Shown: positions 10,201-17,530 of the stretch, one piece after another
Position numbering within the stretch: the first letter of the stretch is position 1
Layout: the number at the start of each line of letters is the position of its first letter
Origin: a virus
Virus record (IMG/VR): IMGVR_UViG_3300029826_000004
Coordinates: 1 to 45,176 of that record
Direction: 5' to 3' (one strand)
Length of the DNA: 45,176 nt
Position numbers and translations under genes: made by a program
The notes under the pieces: generated by a model
Database searches by the model: none
What the model was told of the DNA's origin: nothing
What the model saw: the letters and a program-made list of their open reading frames with translations, nothing else

Positions 10201-11504
10201 GAGGGACTTTACTTAGTTCGAAATATCTTGGGATTAATGCAAATGCCGTGTCATCATCCGCTTGGAACGCGGTCCGGACCATCACTCTCGGAGGTGATGC
10301 AACAGGAAATATAAGTTTTTCAGGTCCGGGAGCCGGAACGCTGACGGTGTCCGTTGTTGACGATTCTCATAATCATTCTGTTATAGGATCAAAAGGGGAT
10401 TTGGCTGCCGAAACGCTTAGAGCCGTTCATGCAACTGGCATTTATACCTATAATGTCAATAATTCAACTCTTGGAGATTCAACACCAGCGGCCTATTGGT
10501 CTGTTTTAGGATTTGGACAAGGCGCGGGGGGAATGGCGGAGATTGGCGTTAGTTGGACGAGTCCGGCTTCTGATATTTGGTTTCGTTCCCTTCGAGATAC
10601 AACTGATAATTGGTGGACTTGGAAAAAAATATTCCATTCCGGAAACTTTAATTTATCAACTGTTGATTTGCTGGGAAATAATATCGGGGCAACATCGAAC
10701 ATAACCGCCGGTGGCGATATAACTTGCGGAGTCGGAGGCGCTTTGGTCGTTGCTCAAACAGCTGGAAACGATACAACAACGGGATTATCACTCTATTCGA
10801 ATGCGGCTAACGCAGCGACATACGGTATTCAATTTTTAAGTACGTCGAACTCAACTTATGGGACACATGGTTCTGTTACAGGTGATTGGGCGATGTATTT
10901 CAATATGTATAACTCCTCAACACGGGGATGGATATTCAGAGCAAGCGGATCCGGTGGGGTTGCGAGTATTAGTGTCGGAGGTGTTTTCACAATTGCAACT
11001 GTGACGGCTACAACCGTTAACATCAATGGAATATCGCTTACAAAAGATGCATCAAATGAGTTGCATGTTTCGGCCGGGATGTTTGTTGCTGGGGCCATCG
11101 ATGCCACAGGTGAAATCACTGCATTCACAACAGCCACTACGTCAGACGGAAGACTTAAAGATGAGGTTGAGGTCGATCTATTGATTCCTTTAAGGTCCGG
11201 GCGTCCTATTGCATTCCATTGGAACGAGCTGGCTGTTGAGGTTCAGGGGGCTGACAGGTCTCAAATACACTATTCATTCATTGCTCAGGAGGTAAATGAG
11301 TTTATGCCCGGGGCCGTGAAACTAGGATTCTCTTTGTATTATCACCTTGCTAAAGAGGAGTTTATAGCTCCACTGGTTGCTGGGTGGCAGTACCATGAAA
11401 AAAAGAGAAAAAAGGCTGACAAAGAGCGTAAAACGCTTAAAAAACAGTTACTTGATGCCTATTCAAGACTTCAGCGTATTGAAATGACGTTAAACTTAAT
11501 ATAA
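7272..11504 (+). CDS. Tail hub/fibre fusion with S74 self-cleaving chaperone
   Basis: 1410 residues, the largest gene. Residues 1 to about 450 resemble the tail-associated hub (Tal/gp27-like) with an LQVGDYTTFQGREYTLN segment and repeated beta elements. Residues about 560-1130 are a fibre shaft with three divergent copies of a module containing WxxxRTITLxGDxxG and DSHxHD motifs (starting near 656, 722 and 992), plus two HxGNFN motifs. The HxH motifs resemble metal-binding knots of fibre trimers. The C-terminus carries SDGRLK: Ser1291 and Lys1296 have the Ser-Lys spacing of the S74 intramolecular chaperone, which trims itself off after trimer folding, releasing about 120 residues ending in a coiled coil. 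Hub and receptor-binding fibre are therefore one polypeptide. Confidence 0.8.
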   Translation: MKIYRGASEIYDLVTDERTILKRALMGEDKITMNVTVPGILDLQVGDYTTFQGREYTLNRPAVWSFVNEQDRRYTAEFEGSIYRLLDKQIMLNGKGQFTLVGTLEDFVDLIVSNINTIDSGWTKGTVYATGRKTLTYNSQSCREVLTDLATKFSAEFDVDGKTINFPERVETATALSFERGKGKGLYQLKRSNVDDSNTVTRVYGFGSSRNLDYSYRNGENQLVFENPDTTRYLQNTSEYSRIVEKIVTFEDIYPHFEGSVSGVSVDHLSFSCPAIDFDLNSYLLSGVTAKVVFLTGDLMNIPLEISMYNDSTKTITVKSVIQEGDVVMPGAVFYPQIGDIFTLIDIKMPQAYIDAAELDLKNTTQKWLDIYSQLRVKYGLELDPRYLRNNAITLDIGHVVGVIDTPAGVNKQIRIVGIELPVNSEYQVKAEISNYKEEIWQKEISTRLKDTLQVATDAKTSTTNPTTRILHFWYDPDNSMLKADVDMDITGNLFVHGRIEADEDVWAYVAGAVSSDIFAALTVNYPLNKPSSSVIELLIGAGLIINPTTHALELDGGAVDLTNYYTKTDMQTSGSAVVHMDNVSGLNTALAGKEPLITKSTGYAYYNGTAWSFKNETYEPAFSKNSAFNKAFGTTAGTVSEGNHNHDGVYLALGGTALTASKWLTARTITLIGDASGSTSIDGSANVNITVVVANDSHTHDTRYYTETESDARFLGISANAVSASKWATARTITLGGDLTGNVVMDGSANVTLSAQVVDDSHIHDGRYYTEAETDAKYLTTTGLTSSFSHASNLAVGWYTIAVNLGDRAIGRFAVRDTSSGNHQTLVFYASHHFGAGTALTLLHHSYYGGTPVRYIRIKKGGTYDGAMLQIYIDGATNTLTVALLGDNMTLSGWNLRDFIPDATDPGGVSNFASLVTTGAQIDLDQAVNGGTVVGGKLYAGGTVTQYEVYHAGNFNNAATSFSANNITAAGWISEGGTLLSSKYLGINANAVSSSAWNAVRTITLGGDATGNISFSGPGAGTLTVSVVDDSHNHSVIGSKGDLAAETLRAVHATGIYTYNVNNSTLGDSTPAAYWSVLGFGQGAGGMAEIGVSWTSPASDIWFRSLRDTTDNWWTWKKIFHSGNFNLSTVDLLGNNIGATSNITAGGDITCGVGGALVVAQTAGNDTTTGLSLYSNAANAATYGIQFLSTSNSTYGTHGSVTGDWAMYFNMYNSSTRGWIFRASGSGGVASISVGGVFTIATVTATTVNINGISLTKDASNELHVSAGMFVAGAIDATGEITAFTTATTSDGRLKDEVEVDLLIPLRSGRPIAFHWNELAVEVQGADRSQIHYSFIAQEVNEFMPGAVKLGFSLYYHLAKEEFIAPLVAGWQYHEKKRKKADKERKTLKKQLLDAYSRLQRIEMTLNLI

Positions 11505-12559
11505 TGAGCACGCCTTTCTTAATTCATACATACGCCGGTTTTTCCGAGGCTGACATAGTGGCCCGGGCTTCAAATACGTGTGACTTAACAGCCAACGGTG
11601 ACGGGACCGTTGGAGGCACGAATTATACTACGACGAGAGTTAAGTCCGTCCTTGGGGAGTCAACGACAGGAATTGCTGCATTGGATAACAGTAATAACGT
11701 TAACAAGTGGAGCGGGTTTTCTCCGTTTGATGTTGCATTCTCGGGAGGTCAAATAACTTTTACAAATAATACTATTGGTAAAACAGGTAACATGATTGGA
11801 TACAATCACAATGCCTTGCCGGCTGCAGTTCTCTCAAAAGTTACATCGCGAACGGTTTATCCCGGGGACACTCAGGTTGATATCAGTTGCACGTTAAGAA
11901 TGGGTGAAATCAACTGGTATGCAGCCGGGGCGAAATATGTTGCTTTGGAAATTTACGATACGAACGGCACCACGTTATTAGGGAGGGCTTTGTCCGATCT
12001 CCAATCGGCAAGTTATGGCACTCAAAGCCTGTTTCTTCAGTACATGCTCAGTCTTGGCAGTCATTCATCGTCTTGGACGGTGTACGCTAAAATTGTGTTC
12101 CTCAACTCGTCATATGCTCAACTGGCTTATTTTAACGGCGAAAGTTATTCGTATAGTGTCTCATTAAATTGGGCGACTTTGCCAACCTTGAATTTTGCAA
12201 TGACTCCAAACCTTCCATATACAACTTACACCAGTTACAAAGGTCCCAGCTCTGCAATCAATTTAAGTGCTCAGACTGTTGCAATTTATGTGGGTATTGA
12301 CACAACGGGGGATGGAAACTTTAATCCGCTGACCTGTTGGATGTATATTTCCAAAGGATCAACGTATTATTACTACGATAATGCTTCTGGCACTTGGGTT
12401 TCTTGGAACTCTAATAATACGACGCCTCCGCCAACAACGGCAAGGATAACAACATATAGTGGATCTGCTTATTGGTCCGTTACGAAATCTTTGCCTTTCT
12501 CTGTTGGTTACGGTGATACCGTATATGTTCATTTTGGGGATGTCCCGAGGCCGATTTAG
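11504..12559 (+). CDS. Putative tail appendage protein
   Basis: 351 residues; its ATG overlaps the stop of the hub/fibre gene (TAATG), so it is probably co-translated with it. It is rich in Ser, Thr, Tyr and Asn, low in charge and predicted all-beta, with several Trp-containing strands and a Pro/Thr linker near residue 310 (NNTTPPPTT). This is the composition of minor fibre or receptor-binding proteins. No enzymatic motif was found and I do not recognise the family. A virion adhesin or accessory baseplate component is the best guess from context. Confidence 0.5.
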   Translation: MSTPFLIHTYAGFSEADIVARASNTCDLTANGDGTVGGTNYTTTRVKSVLGESTTGIAALDNSNNVNKWSGFSPFDVAFSGGQITFTNNTIGKTGNMIGYNHNALPAAVLSKVTSRTVYPGDTQVDISCTLRMGEINWYAAGAKYVALEIYDTNGTTLLGRALSDLQSASYGTQSLFLQYMLSLGSHSSSWTVYAKIVFLNSSYAQLAYFNGESYSYSVSLNWATLPTLNFAMTPNLPYTTYTSYKGPSSAINLSAQTVAIYVGIDTTGDGNFNPLTCWMYISKGSTYYYYDNASGTWVSWNSNNTTPPPTTARITTYSGSAYWSVTKSLPFSVGYGDTVYVHFGDVPRPI

Positions 12560-12585
12560 TTCTCTACTTTATAATAAATATCAAT

Positions 12586-13002
12586 ATGAAAACACTTAGT
12601 TTAAAACTATCAGAGCGTTTGGTAATTGCATCATTTTTACCAGAAAAAGAGAGTATGTTCGTTCAGCGTATTGCAAACGCTATTCTCGAGAAAGTCGAAT
12701 TTGATAAAGAAGAGGAGGATCTTATGGGGCCCGTCTTCCTTCAAAACCCGGCCGGCGTTTTAATGGTCCGGCCAGATACCGACTATGAACGAGATTACCT
12801 TTTCGAGGATGTGGAGTTTAACCTCCTCAAAGAAAACGTAAGCAAGGCGGATGAAAAAAAACAAATTACTCAAAGAATATTCTCACTTGCTGAGAAAATC
12901 ATAAAGGAATCTGATCGGGCTATGCACGTCGAAGGGGATCTAAAAACAGATAATCCCTCTCCTAAATCCAATCTCAGAATAGAGGAAGAACAGCCCGACT
13001 AA
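12586..13002 (+). CDS. Hypothetical protein
   Basis: 138 residues, charged, largely helical, with acidic and Lys-rich C-terminus; no signal peptide or membrane segment. It begins with KLSERLVIASFLPEKESMFVQRIANAILEKVEF, a helical start also seen in small Bacteroidota phage proteins I cannot name. It follows the tail genes and precedes the membrane-protein cluster, so it may be the last structural gene or the first of the lysis region. An upstream TACTTTAT (12565) resembles a -7 box but lacks a convincing -33 partner. Confidence 0.55.
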   Translation: MKTLSLKLSERLVIASFLPEKESMFVQRIANAILEKVEFDKEEEDLMGPVFLQNPAGVLMVRPDTDYERDYLFEDVEFNLLKENVSKADEKKQITQRIFSLAEKIIKESDRAMHVEGDLKTDNPSPKSNLRIEEEQPD

Positions 13003-13029
13003 AAAAATACCCCTTTAACCTTTTCCGGA

Positions 13030-13326
13030 ATGACAAATCCGAGTACCGAATTAGACTGGGCGGCTATTGGCACATTCGTTGCCGTCATTGTCTCTGTTAC
13101 TATTGCAATCATATCCCACAGAACCAGAACAAACACAAAACTTGAAGGGTTTAACGTAAGGATAACAGTTATGGAAACAGGTATGAAGACAATGAAAGAA
13201 GATATTGAAAAATTGGACGAGAAAAAGGCAAACACCGAGCTCGTCAAAAATCAATACGAAAACATGATGAGTCAATTGGCCGATATAAAAAAGATTTTGG
13301 AACACAAAAACAATACTGGTGGATAA
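13030..13326 (+). CDS. Small membrane-anchored coiled-coil protein
   Basis: 98 residues. One hydrophobic segment at about residues 10-29 (AAIGTFVAVIVSVTIAII) is followed by a basic stretch and a heptad-type coiled coil to the end. This topology fits a small inner-membrane protein such as a lysis accessory (spanin-like or haemolysin XhlA-like, though XhlA has the reverse order). It overlaps the DUF5675 gene by eight bases. The lysis assignment comes from its neighbours, not from a recognised domain. Confidence 0.5.
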   Translation: MTNPSTELDWAAIGTFVAVIVSVTIAIISHRTRTNTKLEGFNVRITVMETGMKTMKEDIEKLDEKKANTELVKNQYENMMSQLADIKKILEHKNNTGG

Positions 13327-13732
13327 TTTTCTGAATCGACTTCATCAGGGAGATCAGGGCACCTTAGGGATTATCACTATTCCGGATGTCAATTGGTCTT
13401 GTTATGACATGGAATTGCCTTGGCGGGAAAATGCCCGGGGACTCTCCTGTATCAAAACGGGGGATTACTTTTGTGAGCTGTATTCATCTAAAAAGTTTGG
13501 AAAGGTTTATATCGTTACTAATGTTGAAGGCCGATCCGGAATACTCACTCATTGGGGGAATTGGGCTGGGGACCGTCTAAAGGGTTTTATTACAAATTCT
13601 CTCGGATGCATCCTTTTGGGATACAGGCCTGTAATTATGAAAAATCAATTAGCCGTGACGAATAGCAGATCAACATTCGATCAATTTATGCGAGTTATGG
13701 CCGGTAATAACTTTAATTTACGAATCCGATGA
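13319..13732 (+). CDS. DUF5675 family protein
   Basis: 137 residues starting at GTG 13319, within the preceding gene. It matches the DUF5675 pattern: an N-terminal LxRLHQGDQGTLG strand, CYDMELPW, a central RSGILTHWGNWAGD segment, then GCILLGYR and a final NSRSTFDQF helix. The H-x-GN and GCI motifs are reminiscent of the L,D-transpeptidase His/Cys arrangement, so a cell-wall-active role is possible but unproven. It lies among membrane proteins where an endolysin would be expected and overlaps the next gene by four bases. No classical lysozyme or amidase was found in the window. Confidence 0.6.
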   Translation: MDNFLNRLHQGDQGTLGIITIPDVNWSCYDMELPWRENARGLSCIKTGDYFCELYSSKKFGKVYIVTNVEGRSGILTHWGNWAGDRLKGFITNSLGCILLGYRPVIMKNQLAVTNSRSTFDQFMRVMAGNNFNLRIR

Positions 13733-14307
13733 TCTTAAGCGCATTATTAGGCACCGGGACCGGACTCTTGGGATCCCTTGCCACTAACATTTTCAATCTC
13801 TTCACACAGAAGCAAAAAAACAAACATGAGATCGAACTCATAAAGGCCCGTATTGATGAGAAAAGGGTTGAGAATGAGTTACAAATCCAGTCGGTACAAA
13901 TACAGGCAAATATATCCCGCGAAAAGGCCGATGCAGATATTTACGCTCTCAGTCAGAAATACGGAAATCAGACAGCGGCACCGTCTGAGTTAATCGCGAA
14001 ACTTTTCGATTCTCCTTGGACAATGCCATTCGGAGCACTGATAACCTTTCTTTTAGGTTTGGTTGACGTCGTTCGGGCCGCAATTCGTCCGGGTGTAACC
14101 ATCGTTTTAATTCTCATGGTTGGATATATGGGATATCAGAATTATGAGATTATACAGCAAAATACAACCATGGTAACGGCCCTTGAAATCGGCAGCTATA
14201 TTGATCAGATTATTTACATGACTTTCTCAGTCGTTTCTTGGTGGTTTGGTGATCGTCGTATGGCTAAGTTTACAAATCGTTTGGATGACGGAAATAAAAG
14301 GCACTGA
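13729..14307 (+). CDS. Holin-like membrane protein
   Basis: 192 residues. A Gly/Leu-rich N-terminal helix (LLGTGTGLLGSLATNIFNLF) precedes a long charged coiled coil (residues about 28-75). Two hydrophobic segments follow (about 115-138 and 160-178), ending in WWFGDR and a polar tail. The arrangement resembles phage proteins of the three-transmembrane holin group, which end in a wxFGxR-type motif. It sits between the DUF5675 gene and a second membrane protein. Holin function is an inference from topology and context; a head-completion or minor structural role cannot be excluded. Confidence 0.5.
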   Translation: MILSALLGTGTGLLGSLATNIFNLFTQKQKNKHEIELIKARIDEKRVENELQIQSVQIQANISREKADADIYALSQKYGNQTAAPSELIAKLFDSPWTMPFGALITFLLGLVDVVRAAIRPGVTIVLILMVGYMGYQNYEIIQQNTTMVTALEIGSYIDQIIYMTFSVVSWWFGDRRMAKFTNRLDDGNKRH

Positions 14308-14531
14308 TGGCACTCAAATTAAAGAAAAAACCTAATATCTATTTTCTGGTTGAAGTTATTTATTGGGTGGACTTAAACCAGTCCCGGAATAGGATCCAGC
14401 GTTCAAAAAAGATGCTGGTTATTGCTCAAAACAGGGAACATGCAAGCAAGGCGGCTGAAACGGATGTTTCCAAGACGTCAGGATATGATGGCCTTGTTAA
14501 TGTCACGGTTTTCGATACCATTTTGGCATGA
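14307..14531 (+). CDS. Hypothetical small basic protein
   Basis: 74 residues. Its ATG shares a base with the preceding stop (TGATG). It is a soluble, alpha/beta-like protein with a Lys-rich N-terminus and an aromatic strand (IYFLVEVIYWVDL). I do not recognise it. Strict overlap with the holin-like gene suggests co-translation with it. Confidence 0.5.
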   Translation: MALKLKKKPNIYFLVEVIYWVDLNQSRNRIQRSKKMLVIAQNREHASKAAETDVSKTSGYDGLVNVTVFDTILA

Positions 14532-14561
14532 TCTACTTTATATAAATCAATACTAATTGAT

Positions 14562-14996
14562 ATGAAAAAACTGATTTTCTTTTTAGTCTTACTCCTGTCT
14601 TTTCCCGTTCTGGCTGTTTGCCAAACGCTGGATGTAAACATTGACGGAGCTCCGTTGTCGGGGTATTACGAATCCCTAACAGCACTTGCCGCTTTGTCTG
14701 TCTTTATTACTGGCAGACTAAAAGCCTTATTTAAATTTGACAAAGAGAAACAACGTACTAGGTTCCTTAACCAGCTCGTTAGTTGGGGCTCTGCATTCGT
14801 CATATTACTCCCGGGACTGTATTTTAAATGGGGTATTTTTGAAAATGGAATGGCTTGGTATGATGTCCTTTTTTACGGGCTAAACGTCGCATTAGTATCA
14901 AATGGAGTGAGCTCGGTTGGGAATTGGCCATATATAAAACTTGGATGGGAGAAAGTGAAATCTCTCTATCAGGCATTGGTCCAGAAAAAAGAATAA
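14562..14996 (+). CDS. Membrane protein with signal peptide, holin candidate
   Basis: 144 residues. The N-terminus (MKKLIFFLVLLLSFPVLAVCQT) is a clear signal sequence, or a first membrane helix; the Cys at 20 is not in a good lipobox because Val precedes it. Further hydrophobic segments lie at about 42-52, 75-90 and 103-120, with positively charged connecting loops. It is the last gene before a strong terminator and therefore ends the late/lysis transcription unit. Membrane topology supports a holin-type role; no family was recognised with certainty. Confidence 0.55.
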   Translation: MKKLIFFLVLLLSFPVLAVCQTLDVNIDGAPLSGYYESLTALAALSVFITGRLKALFKFDKEKQRTRFLNQLVSWGSAFVILLPGLYFKWGIFENGMAWYDVLFYGLNVALVSNGVSSVGNWPYIKLGWEKVKSLYQALVQKKE

Positions 14997-15049
14997 TTTT
15001 TCACCTGTGTTTCTATACGCTTATTTTTTCATGTATTGTTTTTGAGTTG

Positions 15050-15077
15050 GCTCCGTTTCACGACGGAGCTTTTTTTT
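15050..15077 (+). terminator. Strong rho-independent terminator
   Basis: Perfect 7-bp stem GCTCCGT / ACGGAGC with a 6-nt loop followed by eight T bases. It ends the lysis/tail unit. Confidence 0.9.
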
Positions 15078-15105
15078 GTTCGAGACATAAATTTTATGTT
15101 TTTTA

Positions 15106-15136
15106 TTTGTTTTAATTGAAAAATGGCCTACTTTAG
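15106..15136 (+). promoter_or_regulatory. Bacteroidota-type promoter
   Basis: TTTG at 15106-15109, a 19-nt spacer, then TACTTTAG at 15129-15136, close to the Bacteroidota consensus TTTG / TAnnTTTG. It lies directly after a terminator and about 22 bases before the ATG at 15159, so it probably drives the recombination/replication genes. Confidence 0.65.
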
Positions 15137-15158
15137 ACACAATATTTAAATCAATAAA

Positions 15159-15449
15159 ATGAGCGACGAAACGCAAATTATAGGTATTTCCAAAGGTGAA
15201 TTAGCCGATCTGGTGGCCTTTATTGTTAAGATGACAGTTAATAAGATGTTAACCGATCTCGGGATGCAGTCGGATATTATGACTCAAAGCGAGATAAGGA
15301 AAAATTTAGGACGGAAAGCTCTCGAAAAAATCACTTCAGACAACAGCGTTAAGTGGTATCCACTATATGATATTGGAAGAGGTAGAGGTAACGAGCTTTA
15401 TTGTTCTAAAGAGGATTTTATTAAATGGTTATACGCTAATCCAATATGA
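15159..15449 (+). CDS. Putative small DNA-binding protein
   Basis: 96 residues, first gene of the early-type operon. The segment TQSEIRKNLGRKALEKI followed by a short beta turn and YCSKEDFIKWLYAN resembles the winged-helix/excisionase-like arrangement of small regulators, where the last helix begins after a conserved strand. The resemblance is weak and no database family is claimed. Four bases overlap the next gene (ATGA). Position after a promoter is consistent with a regulatory protein. Confidence 0.45.
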   Translation: MSDETQIIGISKGELADLVAFIVKMTVNKMLTDLGMQSDIMTQSEIRKNLGRKALEKITSDNSVKWYPLYDIGRGRGNELYCSKEDFIKWLYANPI

Positions 15450-15637
15450 CACTAAGAACCCCACTCAGAGGATTTTGCCCCGATCCAACCGACGAACCTT
15501 TAATCAGATACATTAAAGAGGAATGTCCAGAATGTGGCAGCAAAAAGATCGTACAGGATCAAATATCCGGTAAATGGGTATGTTTCGAGTGCGATAAAGA
15601 GGGGGATTATGATGATTTTCACCAAAACGTTTATTAA
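15446..15637 (+). CDS. Small zinc-ribbon protein
   Basis: 63 residues. Two CxxC knuckles are visible, CPECGSK (around residue 28) and CFEC (around 47), separated by a short beta hairpin (IVQDQISGKWV), the layout of a treble-clef/zinc-ribbon. Such small proteins bind zinc and often nucleic acid or protein partners. It is coupled to its neighbours on both sides. Specific function unknown. Confidence 0.6.
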   Translation: MTLRTPLRGFCPDPTDEPLIRYIKEECPECGSKKIVQDQISGKWVCFECDKEGDYDDFHQNVY

Positions 15638-15638
15638 T

Positions 15639-15845
15639 ATGAATGCAACGGCACAATCAGGGATATGGACCCACAACCTCCCCGGCGTGGATATCACTAT
15701 CGATTGTAATTTCAATCGAATCATAGTTAAGCCTGAGGGCATGAATCCGACGGTTCTACGATACGATCATGAGCCAACACTGGCCGATCTGGAAAAGGTA
15801 AAAATATCGTTAGTTAATTATGGGCTAATTGGTCCGGATGACTAA
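15639..15845 (+). CDS. Hypothetical protein
   Basis: 68 residues using the ATG at 15639, one base after the previous stop. In-frame ATGs at 15609 and 15612 lie inside the upstream gene and are less likely. Beta-rich start (GVDITIDCNFNRIIVKP) with a C-terminal helix. No family recognised. It is the last gene before a hairpin at 15850. Confidence 0.45.
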   Translation: MNATAQSGIWTHNLPGVDITIDCNFNRIIVKPEGMNPTVLRYDHEPTLADLEKVKISLVNYGLIGPDD

Positions 15846-15849
15846 ATAA

Positions 15850-15877
15850 AAAGAGCGGATCGGGCGATCCACTCTTT
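15850..15877 (+). terminator. Possible weak terminator hairpin
   Basis: AAAGAG-C-GGATC / GATCC-A-CTCTTT forms a stem with one C/A mismatch and a short loop. The T-tract is only three bases, so termination may be partial, with the symmetrical A/T ends permitting either direction. Confidence 0.45.
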
Positions 15878-15950
15878 AGACTAAACCTAACAACATAAAC
15901 ATCTAAATTAACCTCAATCGAATATACGGAAATTTAAACTCTAAACAAAG

Positions 15951-16601
15951 ATGAGCGGTGAATTAATTTACAAACAACTATCTCTGATAATGAATGCGGT
16001 GGATCCTATTTTAAAGGCACGCCGTAATGAGCAACAGGGATATAACTTTCGGGGTATCGATGACATCTATAACTCCCTTCATGGACTTTTTAAGGACAAT
16101 CATGTTATCATAACGTCCAACGTTTTAGAAAGCCGTCGCGAAGAAAGGACTTCAACTCGTGGCGGTGTCCTCATTTATACGATTCTGAAGTGTGAGTTTT
16201 CATTTTATGCAGAGGACGGGAGTTCGGTGAAATCAATCACTGAAGGCGAAGCGATGGATAGTGGCGATAAATCCACGAATAAAGCAATGTCAGCGGCCCT
16301 TAAGTATGCCCTCATGCAAATGTTTTTAATTCCTACCAGTGGCAATAACGACAGTGAAAACGAGAGTCCCGAGCCTGCACCACGACAACAGCCGAAACAA
16401 TCATCCAAGCAAACTAAGACACAACCGTCACATGAGGAGGTTGATAAGCGTTTGGGCGATCTGGCTATCGCATACGCAAAGGCTTCAAATATTGAGGAGG
16501 TCCAGCAACTTTGGACTAAGAATAAAGACTTGCAGAAAAACCCTGCACATCTTAAATTGAAAGACACAGCTAAAGCGAGACTGACCAATGGGAGCAAGTA
16601 A
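15951..16601 (+). CDS. erf: ERF-family single-strand annealing protein
   Basis: 216 residues. The core (residues about 10-128) matches the ERF superfamily: AVDPILKARRNEQQGYNFRGIDDIYN, then the signature GEAMDSGDKSTNKAMSAALKYALMQMFLIPT. ERF proteins anneal complementary single strands in phage recombination and genome circularisation. A Gln/Ser/Pro-rich linker (about 133-160) leads to a C-terminal helical domain that is typically a protein-interaction tail. Next to it is a PD-(D/E)XK exonuclease, the usual two-component recombination partner. Assignment is firm. Confidence 0.9.
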   Translation: MSGELIYKQLSLIMNAVDPILKARRNEQQGYNFRGIDDIYNSLHGLFKDNHVIITSNVLESRREERTSTRGGVLIYTILKCEFSFYAEDGSSVKSITEGEAMDSGDKSTNKAMSAALKYALMQMFLIPTSGNNDSENESPEPAPRQQPKQSSKQTKTQPSHEEVDKRLGDLAIAYAKASNIEEVQQLWTKNKDLQKNPAHLKLKDTAKARLTNGSK

Positions 16602-16743
16602 GGAATTATTTATCCAGATAAGAGAGGCTGAAATTGCGAAAGAAGATCGTAACTTAGTTAAAACTGAAATAGATAACCTATGGAATCAGAACAGGAAAAC
16701 ACAACCACGCAAATCGGATTTGAGGAAGAAATCGCAAAAATAA
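16588..16743 (+). CDS. Small overlapping protein between ERF and exonuclease
   Basis: 51 residues, too short to be caught by a 60-residue cutoff. Its ATG lies inside the ERF 3' end (14-bp overlap) and its TAA overlaps the ATG of the exonuclease at 16743 (TAATG). It is charged, helical and basic (MGASKELFIQIREAE at the start; RKSDLRKKSQK at the end). The two tight overlaps are the main evidence that it is translated. Function unknown; it may couple translation of the exonuclease. Confidence 0.5.
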   Translation: MGASKELFIQIREAEIAKEDRNLVKTEIDNLWNQNRKTQPRKSDLRKKSQK

Positions 16744-17489
16744 TGAATAAAGAGAAGGCCCTGAGTTTTTCAGCTCTGAAGTCTTTTCTTCAGTCCCCAA
16801 AACATTTTTACAGGTATAAGACTGAAAAGAGAACCACAAAAGCGATGGATGAGGGGGCTGTTTTCCATATGGCCATTTTACAGCCGGATCTATTCGTACA
16901 AAAATATTGGGTGCTGGATGACCAAGAAATAATTAAAGAGATTGGTGGCGGAAACCCGAGAGGTACAAAGGCTTATAAAGAATGGAAACAACAACAGATC
17001 GACAGTCATCCGGACATGGAAATATTGAGTCAAGAGGATTATGACCAATATATTGAAATGGGGAAATATCTCCGTATAAATTCCGCCACAAAGGACCTGA
17101 TAAACGGGCTTATTGAAACCGAAAAGTATTTTGAGTTTGAACATAATGGCTTCAAAATTCTCGGATACATAGACGGAGAGGGGATGGATTATTTAATCGA
17201 TTTGAAAAAGGTTTCGAATGCAGATTTTAAGAAAGTGAAATGGGTGATTTGGGACATGCTTTATGACATGCAGGCCGGAATTTATACGTATGCCTCCGAA
17301 ATTGAAAATTATTACCTCATCTTCATCGATAATGACATAAATGTTCAGGTGGTTAAAATCGGCCGGGAAACACTAGAGGCTGGATTTAACAAGTTTGATG
17401 TGGCCACTCAGGAATTTAGACGGTGTGCGGAGGAGGATCTTTTCCAATCATCTTACGAGTTTTACAATCACGGATATATCGAAATTTAA
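16743..17489 (+). CDS. PD-(D/E)XK exonuclease (RecE/DUF3799-like)
   Basis: 248 residues from the ATG at 16743; an upstream in-frame ATG at 16680 is possible, but the TAATG overlap and the family N-terminus (LSFSALKSFLQSPKHFYRY) favour 16743. Downstream motifs are EGAVFHMAILQPDLF, then GYIDGEGMDYLIDLKK, the Asp and Asp-x-Lys catalytic core, and QAGIYTYA. This is the fold of RecE/Cas4-like 5'-3' exonucleases that resect double-strand ends for the neighbouring annealase. The pair forms a lambda Red-type recombination system. Confidence 0.8.
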   Translation: MNKEKALSFSALKSFLQSPKHFYRYKTEKRTTKAMDEGAVFHMAILQPDLFVQKYWVLDDQEIIKEIGGGNPRGTKAYKEWKQQQIDSHPDMEILSQEDYDQYIEMGKYLRINSATKDLINGLIETEKYFEFEHNGFKILGYIDGEGMDYLIDLKKVSNADFKKVKWVIWDMLYDMQAGIYTYASEIENYYLIFIDNDINVQVVKIGRETLEAGFNKFDVATQEFRRCAEEDLFQSSYEFYNHGYIEI

Positions 17490-17530
17490 GCCCACTGGCT
17501 TATATGTATAATCAATCTAAATTGTTTATA

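Noticed and set aside
12565-14541. TACTTTAT -7-like boxes at 12565 and 14534
   Set aside because: They share the box and A/T-rich leader of the 15106 promoter, but no TTTG at the right distance was found (14534 has only TTTC), so I did not call them promoters.
15609-15638. Earlier in-frame ATGs for the gene at 15639
   Set aside because: They lie inside the zinc-ribbon gene; the ATG right after its stop is a better fit.
17487-17502. Hairpin TAAGCC-CACT-GGCTTA after the exonuclease gene
   Set aside because: Perfect 6-bp stem, but no T-tract and too short to call a terminator or a regulatory element.
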